A DNA stretch of 37,389 bases, taken from the NCBI GenBank assembly GCA_964360145.1, contig CAYHWW010000017.1, forward strand, positions 1 through 37,389, in the 5' to 3' direction. The translations under genes and the position numbers were made by a program. Under the pieces are notes generated by a model. The model did no database searches, was not told the origin of the DNA, and saw nothing but the letters and a program-made list of their open reading frames with translations. Origin of the DNA: CAYHWW01 sp964360145. GTDB lineage: Bacteria > Bdellovibrionota > UBA1018 > CAYHWW01. Below, piece by piece: positions 31,250-37,389 of this stretch (within the stretch, counting starts at the first letter, position 1; every line of letters begins with the position of its first letter).

Positions 31250-32243
31250 CAACCACCTCATTGACCAAGGCCTTGCCTGCTTCGAAGTCGCTGGCATTGG
31301 CAAGGGTCGTCGTCGCAATGCCGCTCAATGCCTCATGGGTCAGAAACCCCTGATGGGACGTGATCAGCACATTGGGAAATGTGAGAAGGCGCGCCAGTTG
31401 ATCATCCTGCAGCCCCTGCTGAGACAAATCATTGAAGAACACCCCCTCCTCTTCTTCGTAGACGTCAAGGGCCGCACCACCGACACGCTTGGCTTTGAGG
31501 GCGTGGACGAGGGCCGGTGTATCGATGAGCCTGCCGCGCCCCGTATTCACGAGATACACGGAGGGCTTCATGAGACTCAAGGCCTTGTGATCAATCATGT
31601 GCAGCGTTTGAGGCGTCAGCGGCACATGAAGGGTAATCACATCGCATTGGCCATAAATGTCGATCAAAGGGACGTACTGCACCCCCAAGGCCTTGAGGCC
31701 CGGGTCTTCTGAGGGATCGTGGGCGAGCACTCGGCAGCCGAACCCAGTGAAAATGCGGGCGGCAGCCCTGCCGATGCGGCCGGTGCCGATGACACCACAG
31801 GTCTTGCCATGGAGGTCAAACCCCACGAGACCGTCGAGAGAGAAGTTCATTTCATGGACCCGGGCGTGCGCACGGTGGATCTTGCGATTCAGCGTGAGGA
31901 GCAAAGCCACCGCATGCTCGGCCACCGCATATGGTGAATACTCCGGGACCCTTGCCACTTTGAGACCCAAGCGAGAAGCGGCGGCCACATCGCAGTGATT
32001 GAAACCCGCGGAACGCAGCAGCACGAGGCGAGTACCGCCGGCAGCCAGGGCTTCAAGCACGGGGCCAGAGACTTTGCAGTTGGCGAAGGCACACACCGCC
32101 TCGTACCCCCGGGCCATGATGACACTCTCCGCAGTGAGCCGCGGCTCCATGTAAGCGATCTGGTGGGGGCGCTGCAATGATGCATTGGCTCCATCGAAGG
32201 CTGTTTTCTCAAAGCCATGGGTATCAAAGAAAGCGATGCGCAT
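31236..32243 (-). CDS. ldhA: D-lactate dehydrogenase (fermentative)
   Basis: 335 aa of the D-isomer 2-hydroxyacid dehydrogenase family, close to LdhA: LRSAGFNHCDVAAASRLGL, VPEYSPYAVAEHAVALLLTLNRKIHRAHARV, FDLHGKTCGVIGTGRIG (NAD-binding GxGxxG), VNTGRGRLID (catalytic Arg), and the Glu and His in the C-terminal DVYEEEE and ITSHQGFLT segments. It reduces pyruvate to D-lactate with NADH. No ribosome site; a dyad lies directly upstream of the ATG. Convergent with the MBL gene with a 14-nt overlap. Confidence 0.94.
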   Translation of the reverse strand: MRIAFFDTHGFEKTAFDGANASLQRPHQIAYMEPRLTAESVIMARGYEAVCAFANCKVSGPVLEALAAGGTRLVLLRSAGFNHCDVAAASRLGLKVARVPEYSPYAVAEHAVALLLTLNRKIHRAHARVHEMNFSLDGLVGFDLHGKTCGVIGTGRIGRAAARIFTGFGCRVLAHDPSEDPGLKALGVQYVPLIDIYGQCDVITLHVPLTPQTLHMIDHKALSLMKPSVYLVNTGRGRLIDTPALVHALKAKRVGGAALDVYEEEEGVFFNDLSQQGLQDDQLARLLTFPNVLITSHQGFLTHEALSGIATTTLANASDFEAGKALVNEVVVSPG

Positions 32244-32244
32244 G

Positions 32245-32263
32245 GTGTCTGTATGACACAGAC
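32245..32263. promoter_or_regulatory. Overlapping dyads directly upstream of ldhA
   Basis: GTCTGT (32247-32252) and ACAGAC (32258-32263) are perfect 6-bp inverted arms with 5 nt between; an inner dyad GTGTC/GACAC (32245-32259) overlaps it. The nearest base is one nucleotide from the ldhA ATG (32243). It could be a repressor site or an RNA hairpin over the start. It does not look like a Rex site. Confidence 0.4.
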
Positions 32264-32299
32264 CGCCGCCCGCGCAAAGGGCCGCTACTTATGGCCTCA

Positions 32300-33325
32300 T
32301 TAGTAAGGGCTGGATGCCGCAGCCGCGGCCCACTCCAGGCACTGGGGATTTTGTTGGGACTGGACCACTGAAGAAAAGGAAAGGGCCACGCCGTTGAGGG
32401 TTGCGCGGTCGCGCCTCGCATCCTCCACATGCGTGAGGTCGACCACGAGACAGGAGCGCAGCTCCACCTGCTGGAAGATACCGAGGGGGCGCATGGCGCT
32501 GTGGGGCATGAGCTCCTCAATTTTCTCTGGTGCCATGACGCGGATCGCGCAGGCGGTGAGCTCCAACGCATTCACGGCGGCGGTGACCTGAAGGCCAGAG
32601 CCCATGGAGGCGCGGTTATAGATTTCGCGGATGCCGTAGTTGGCGATGCGCGCATCATCACAACGAACTGTGGAAAACTCGCCCCCTGCCGCTGAGTCCG
32701 CACGACAGCTGATGTAGGCCTGGCGTGCTTGGTTCTCCAACTCCCCTGGCAGCGCTCGTTGAAATGGCTGGGTCTGCCCGCGGATGACGGGGTTGAGAGC
32801 TCTCTCGGTCACTTCGATCTGCCCACGGAGCTCTGACCGCAACCGACGGGCCGCCGCGGTGGTGAGACTTCTACCCTTGTACTCAAATCGACTGCCCATG
32901 AGGCGAGAGGCGCGGGACTCCAGGTACTGAGTCACGGCCTGCTCCGCGAGCATGTGTTCCCGAGCCGTCGTCCCCAAGGAACGGAGAGCCTGTCCCAGAG
33001 TGAGGCCATCGGCGCCCGGGGCCGCAGTGGAAAGCCAGCCCCGGCGCGGGTGCTCCACCAAGCGACCGGTCCCGATATCCCGCAAGAACTGAAGGCCATT
33101 GCCCATAATGAAATCGAAGACAGCGCTCAGAAGCGCCTGGTCCGTGGCGGCCACTCGATTCAACCGAGGGAGCAGTTGGCGTGCGCTCATTTCAGTGTTT
33201 GCCGCATCATCAGCGCAGCCGTAATCACGATACATGGTACCGGCATCCTGGGCAAAAGCAGGGGCCGCGGAGAGGATACAGGTCAAGAATAGTCCGTGAA
33301 TCGTCATGGCCCGACGTTGTCGCAT
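32300..33325 (-). CDS. Secreted protein, unknown function
   Basis: 341 aa with signal peptide MRQRRAMTIHGLFLTCILSAAPAFA. The mature part is helical, Arg/Ala-rich and contains five Cys residues (YGCADDA, ISCRADS, VRCDDAR, LTACAIRV, LRSCLVV), enough for disulphides in the periplasm. No family recognised. I keep the start at 33325 because TAAACT (minus strand, about 33342-33337) lies 9-11 nt before it and the basic n-region suits a signal peptide; the ATG at 33307 is an alternative. A 16-bp palindrome covers the promoter. Confidence 0.65.
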   Translation of the reverse strand: MRQRRAMTIHGLFLTCILSAAPAFAQDAGTMYRDYGCADDAANTEMSARQLLPRLNRVAATDQALLSAVFDFIMGNGLQFLRDIGTGRLVEHPRRGWLSTAAPGADGLTLGQALRSLGTTAREHMLAEQAVTQYLESRASRLMGSRFEYKGRSLTTAAARRLRSELRGQIEVTERALNPVIRGQTQPFQRALPGELENQARQAYISCRADSAAGGEFSTVRCDDARIANYGIREIYNRASMGSGLQVTAAVNALELTACAIRVMAPEKIEELMPHSAMRPLGIFQQVELRSCLVVDLTHVEDARRDRATLNGVALSFSSVVQSQQNPQCLEWAAAAASSPY

Positions 33326-33339
33326 ACTGCGTTGAGTTT

Positions 33340-33355
33340 AACAATAATTATTGTT
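33340..33355. promoter_or_regulatory. Perfect 16-bp palindrome (operator candidate)
   Basis: AACAATAATTATTGTT is its own complement. It lies between the candidate -10 (TAAACT) and -35 positions of the minus-strand secreted-protein gene, and about 110 bp upstream of the divergent P1 peptidase gene. A dimeric repressor is the simplest reading. Confidence 0.55.
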
Positions 33356-33356
33356 T

Positions 33357-33385
33357 ACATAAGAATCTCACAACATAAGAATCTC
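33357..33385. repeat. Tandem 13-nt direct repeats
   Basis: ACATAAGAATCTC occurs exactly at 33357-33369 and 33373-33385, a 16-nt period, about one and a half helical turns. It lies next to the palindrome in the 136-bp divergent spacer and may be a second regulator's binding site. The rest of the spacer shows only a GAGGG ribosome site for the P1 peptidase. Confidence 0.55.
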
Positions 33386-33461
33386 GCTTAGGTACCCACA
33401 ACATCGCCATTGCCAGACCCTGACCGTGGCGCTACCCCTACGAATGCAATAGAGGGCACTC

Positions 33462-34616
33462 ATGAATCATAAAACCATCTTCTCAGTTTTAACTGCTTTC
33501 ATAGCCACCGCGGCACTGGCCGCGACAACGCCTCCAGCCCAGCCCCGGGCGCGGGACCTGGGCCTCGCGGTGGGCCGCTTCGCCCCGGGCCCCCTGAACG
33601 CCATCACGGATGTCGCCGGCGTCAAGGTGGGCCAAGTCACCCTGAGCCACGGCGCCGTGCGCACCGGGGTCACCGTCATCCTGCCCCACGGCGGCGACCC
33701 CTGGACTGAAAAAGTGGCAGCGGGCTCCTTCACCTTTAATGGCTGCGGGGAGGCCACGGGCCTCATGTGGATGCAGGAATCAGGCATCCTGGAAACCCCC
33801 ATCGCGCTGACCAACACGCTGTCCGTGGGCACCGTGCAGAAAGCGCTCAATGAGCACCTCATGAAAACCCATCCCGCCATCGGCAAAGGGGATGACACTT
33901 CCACACCCGTGGTCATGGAATGCGATGACAGCGCTTTAAACGATATCCGCGGACAGCATGTGAAGGCCGAACACGTATTCCAGGCCCTCAAGGACGCACG
34001 CTCAGGCCCCGTGGCGGAAGGGGCCGTGGGGGCGGGCACCGGCATGATCACCTATGAATACAAAGGCGGCATCGGCACCGCATCCCGCAAAGTCATGCTG
34101 GGCGGGAAAACCTACACCGTGGGGCTGCTGCTGAACGCCAACCATGGCGATCGCGAAACCCTGCGTCTCCTCGGCCAACCGGTAGGCCAGTATTGGACGG
34201 ACATGAAGCCCAAACTGACGGAAGATGGCTCCATCGTCGTGGTCCTCGCAACCGACGCGCCGTTGGATAGCCGCCAACTCACCCGGCTCTCCAAACGGGT
34301 GTGGTTGGGCATCGGCCGCACCGGCGCGGTGGCAAAGAACGGCAGCGGAGACGTGGCCCTGGCTTTTTCCACCGCCAATCGATTCCCCCACTACCCCAAG
34401 GACCCCCTCTTGAAATTAGAGCTCTTGAGCGACTTCTCCTTAAGTCCCCTCTTTGAGGCCACGGCGGACATCGCCGAAGAGGCTCTGTACAACACCCTGG
34501 TGGCCGGACGCACCACTGTGGGGCGGGATGGCAACACCGTCTCTGGCATGCCGCTGGACCGTCTCAAGCGCCTCAACGAGGGCCGACAGATTCTTCAGTC
34601 TTCCCTGGGCCTTTGA
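33462..34616 (+). CDS. P1-family (DmpA-type) aminopeptidase, exported
   Basis: 384 aa with signal peptide MNHKTIFSVLTAFIATAALAA. DmpA/BapA-type enzymes are N-terminal nucleophile hydrolases that cleave themselves before a Ser and then remove N-terminal residues, including beta- or D-amino acids. The self-cleavage site is EDG-SIVVVLATDAPL, between Gly256 and Ser257. Also conserved are ITDVAGVKVGQVTL, VRTGVTVILPHGG, GAVGAGTGM and NANHGDRETLRLLG. Family length is normal. GAGGG ribosome site 7 nt before the ATG. Its 3' end overlaps the opposing gene by 22 nt. Confidence 0.92.
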   Translation: MNHKTIFSVLTAFIATAALAATTPPAQPRARDLGLAVGRFAPGPLNAITDVAGVKVGQVTLSHGAVRTGVTVILPHGGDPWTEKVAAGSFTFNGCGEATGLMWMQESGILETPIALTNTLSVGTVQKALNEHLMKTHPAIGKGDDTSTPVVMECDDSALNDIRGQHVKAEHVFQALKDARSGPVAEGAVGAGTGMITYEYKGGIGTASRKVMLGGKTYTVGLLLNANHGDRETLRLLGQPVGQYWTDMKPKLTEDGSIVVVLATDAPLDSRQLTRLSKRVWLGIGRTGAVAKNGSGDVALAFSTANRFPHYPKDPLLKLELLSDFSLSPLFEATADIAEEALYNTLVAGRTTVGRDGNTVSGMPLDRLKRLNEGRQILQSSLGL

Positions 34617-35347
34617 TTCACACGGCTCGCGCTGGAGCGCGGATGAGGCGGGGGCGGTATCGATAGCTCGTCGAGTTCATCCGTGATGTCTTCGAGGAGC
34701 TCATCTTGCATATCCTCACGGGGGTCTTCATGGATCATGGTGTGGATGGTACCATCGTCCAGGTAATCAATGACTGTGAGGTGCTGGGCCTCCACGGTGG
34801 CATCGTATGCGAAGTGTCGCGTGGAATCGCTCTCTGATGCGACACTGACCATGGCCTGCCATTCATCGACCTCGCTGAGGGGCCTTGTGAGGGAAATACC
34901 AAAATCAAGGTACTCGCGCCCCGATATGCTGAGCCGGTCCTTCACTTCCGAGTTTAAATGCATCCTCGTCGCGAAGACCACGTTGAATGCGGAGTCCCTG
35001 CTGAGCATCATCATGCTCTGCAAAACCTGCTCTCCGCCATCTGAATCCTGGACCAAGAGTCTCACCTGGCCCTCCACTTCGACCCAACGGCCATCGGTGG
35101 GCGCCTCCACCCTCAGAGTCTCGATGACAATGGAGAGATGGTCGAAGGGGCTTTGCTGGAGATCAGAACGGCCCCGAGCTGCACGTGGGACCCGGAGCTG
35201 GAGCTTCTGACGCACACTCACTACCCGCATTTCCGTGCTGAGCTGGCCCCCTAGAAGTGCGCCACAGGCGCTCATTCGGGCAGCCAGCGCCGGGGCGCAG
35301 AGAAGCAGAGTCAGCAAAACTGTAAGGGAGTAGCGAAGGGGGCTCAT
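34595..35347 (-). CDS. Secreted protein, unknown function
   Basis: 250 aa with signal peptide MSPLRYSLTVLLTLLLCAPALAA and an AcG region near the cleavage site (MSACGALLGGQ). The body is beta-rich, ending in an acidic tail (HEDPREDMQDELLEDITDELDEL) followed by a Pro/His-rich end. No family recognised. The acidic tail could bind metal or calcium, but that is a guess. It shares direction with the outer-membrane-type gene upstream, 110 bp away, and overlaps the P1 peptidase 3' end by 22 nt. Confidence 0.65.
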   Translation of the reverse strand: MSPLRYSLTVLLTLLLCAPALAARMSACGALLGGQLSTEMRVVSVRQKLQLRVPRAARGRSDLQQSPFDHLSIVIETLRVEAPTDGRWVEVEGQVRLLVQDSDGGEQVLQSMMMLSRDSAFNVVFATRMHLNSEVKDRLSISGREYLDFGISLTRPLSEVDEWQAMVSVASESDSTRHFAYDATVEAQHLTVIDYLDDGTIHTMIHEDPREDMQDELLEDITDELDELSIPPPPHPRSSASRVNQRPRED

Positions 35348-35457
35348 GGGGGCATGCTTGTATCACAACTAAACAAAATAAGTGAGGCCTCAGAAACACT
35401 ACCCAGGGCGGGGCAGGGCTTCCGAGGCCTCGGAGATCATACTGCGCGTGCTCTGAC

Positions 35458-36468
35458 TTAGTCGGTGGAGCCGTCGCTGTAGCCGCTGTAGCGGCCACCG
35501 CTGCGGTAACCCACGGCGGGGCGGTCTTCCTCATCGCGATCTTCCTCAGCGTCGCGGCGGGCTTCAATGTAGGCGCGGTCCTCTTCTTCTTCGGTAAGGC
35601 GCACTTCGTCCCGGTCCACATCGGCCACGCGGGAGTCGCGGTTCACGTTGGGGGTCACATCACCGGCGAGGGTGAGCATGGCCATGGCCCGGCAGTCAGG
35701 GCGGCTTGAGCCCTCGCCGGTCGTTGCGATGCAGGAGGCCAGCAAACCTAAGTTCAGCCCCATGGCGCCGTCATCGAAAGTGGCCATCTGATAGTGCAAA
35801 CCAGCATCACCGAAAAACACGGTGTTCAATGGACGATCACCGTCCGAAGTTTCACTAATGGAGGGCACTAATCCCAGCCCCAAATTGGCTTCGAAGCGCA
35901 CATTACCAGCCACGATACGGATGGGGACGTGAACAGCACCACCGAAGCGAAGGGCTTCCATTGCGCTGCCCACGCTGGAATCACGGCCATAAAGAGCGAC
36001 TAAGGCCAGTTCGAAAGCCATGCGGCTTCTGGGGCTGATGAAGGCCAAGGCGCCGGCGCCTATGGTGCCGATGGCCGAGGTGCGACCGTCTTCAACCCAA
36101 TTCAATTGCCCGCTGGCGCCAATGGTGAAGCACATGGAGGCCTTGCGCGTGGATCCGCTGCTGCACAGGGGAATATGGGCTTCGGCGATGGAGCCCGCCG
36201 TGGGATTGCCGCGGTTCATATCCGCGCCTACCCTGCCGGCCACGCGGCCATGGGGGCCCGTGTATTCCAGCCGGGCTTCCACCACGGGGTCCGTGTGGGA
36301 AGTGACTCCGACGCCCACGCCGCCCGTCACTTCGTGGCTGTCCACGGGGATGTCGTGAGTGGGGATAGGCGATTCCTGAGCCCGGGCGATGCCGGGGTTC
36401 ATGGCGATGAAGGCGGCGGCTGCCCAATGGATCCAATATACTTTATTTAATATGCCCTGTTTTTTCAT
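35458..36468 (-). CDS. Possible outer-membrane protein with acidic tail
   Basis: 336 aa with signal peptide (AAAAFIAMNPGIARAQ). Residues 45-270 alternate in short amphipathic strands (VTGGVGVGVTSHTDPVVEARLEYTG, GRVAGRVGADMN, FGGAVHVPIRIVAGNVRFEANLGLGLVP, AGLHYQMATFDDGAMGLNLGLLAS), as in small outer-membrane beta barrels. The last 60 residues are highly charged (LTEEEEDRAYIEARRDAEEDRDEEDR) and end in a Gly/Ser/Tyr-rich stretch. No family named. Good AGGAGAG ribosome site. Transcribed from a sigma54-type site 24-39 nt upstream. Confidence 0.7.
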   Translation of the reverse strand: MKKQGILNKVYWIHWAAAAFIAMNPGIARAQESPIPTHDIPVDSHEVTGGVGVGVTSHTDPVVEARLEYTGPHGRVAGRVGADMNRGNPTAGSIAEAHIPLCSSGSTRKASMCFTIGASGQLNWVEDGRTSAIGTIGAGALAFISPRSRMAFELALVALYGRDSSVGSAMEALRFGGAVHVPIRIVAGNVRFEANLGLGLVPSISETSDGDRPLNTVFFGDAGLHYQMATFDDGAMGLNLGLLASCIATTGEGSSRPDCRAMAMLTLAGDVTPNVNRDSRVADVDRDEVRLTEEEEDRAYIEARRDAEEDRDEEDRPAVGYRSGGRYSGYSDGSTD

Positions 36469-36491
36469 ATGTCTCTCCTGCCCCTAGATAG

Positions 36492-36507
36492 AGCAAAGGG
36501 AGAGCCA
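36492..36507 (-). promoter_or_regulatory. Sigma54 promoter of outer-membrane-type gene
   Basis: On the minus strand 36507-36492 reads TGGCTCTCCCTTTGCT: GG, exactly ten bases, GC, and a perfect TTGCT at -12; two mismatches in the -24 half. The predicted start near 36481 gives a 13-nt leader that includes the AGGAGAG ribosome site. Confidence 0.6.
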
Positions 36508-36543
36508 AGTTTGTAAATATAAGTAATTGATATTCAAGGCATA

Positions 36544-36557
36544 TGTCAGTTTTGACA
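36544..36557. promoter_or_regulatory. Short dyad upstream of the sigma54 site
   Basis: TGTCA (36544-36548) and TGACA (36553-36557) are inverted arms with 4 nt between, about 70 bp upstream of the predicted start of the outer-membrane-type gene. The arms are short, so this is a weak activator-site candidate. No gene is visible between 36469 and 36641. Confidence 0.35.
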
Positions 36558-36641
36558 CATCCCCTAGCCCTGACGGCTGGCTAAAAGATCGACGGTGTAC
36601 CCCTCAAAACTTGGATCCACCTCATGTCCTGGGCTACTTCA

Positions 36642-37389
<748 letters not shown>

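Overview
The window looks like a chromosomal contig from an uncultured, fairly GC-rich Gram-negative bacterium (roughly 60% GC by eye, not computed). Outer-membrane-type and signal-peptide proteins, NtrC-type sigma54 activators, tandem universal stress proteins and a matrixin protease with a Cys-containing C-terminal anchor recall Bdellovibrionota, Myxococcota or former deltaproteobacteria. That placement is inference. Several signs show it is an assembly product: a 16-base C run near the left end, a 51-base G run at the right end, a 100-N gap with 55-nt identical flanks, and a 10-N gap with 7-nt identical flanks. Collapsing the flanks restores both interrupted genes (matrixin and arfB).

Layout. 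(1) 0.3-4.8 kb: a secreted matrixin protease, then a three-gene phosphorelay (Hpt, single-domain receiver, membrane histidine kinase). (2) 4.7-10.1 kb: a membrane-anchored alpha/beta hydrolase and tRNA-Leu(CAA), followed by what looks like a lower-GC accessory patch. The patch holds a tRNA-derived hairpin/repeat cluster, a small membrane protein, a TumE-type toxin gene broken by one nonsense codon with an intact HTH partner and a strong operator, a decayed duplicate of the small membrane protein gene, a zinc peptidase, a lipocalin-like protein and the C-terminal remnant of a DUF4143 ATPase. (3) 10.1-15 kb: arfB ribosome rescue, an AI-2E-type permease, a receiver protein, an NtrC-type activator and a tail-to-tail partner with DHp, receiver and Hpt domains but no ATPase domain. 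(4) 15-21.3 kb: an unknown membrane protein, a GH15 glucoamylase, a bifunctional aldolase/short-chain dehydrogenase and fumarase C. (5) 21.3-32.2 kb: two universal stress proteins, a MITE-like inverted-repeat element, an operon for a haem protein, a K+ channel and a small secreted protein, a PAS kinase facing a second NtrC activator, a CBS protein, a cardiolipin-synthase-like PLD, a beta-CASP metallo-hydrolase and D-lactate dehydrogenase. (6) 32.3-37.3 kb: secreted proteins, a DmpA-type P1 peptidase, a possible outer-membrane protein and a truncated M19-type dipeptidase.

The most interesting theme is a probable sigma54 regulon. Sites with exact GG-N10-GC spacing lie just upstream of usp1, usp2, the CBS-activator operon and the outer-membrane-type gene. 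Weaker GT variants lie upstream of the matrixin operon and the 12.07 kb receiver. The divergent CBS and usp2 promoters share one inverted repeat about 100 bp upstream of each predicted start, the usual place for an activator site, and one of the two activators is encoded in the CBS operon. I infer an autoregulated stress or low-energy circuit linking PAS kinase, activator, CBS protein, universal stress proteins, cardiolipin synthesis and an RNA-processing-type metallo-hydrolase. The sites and spacings are seen directly; the circuit is a hypothesis.
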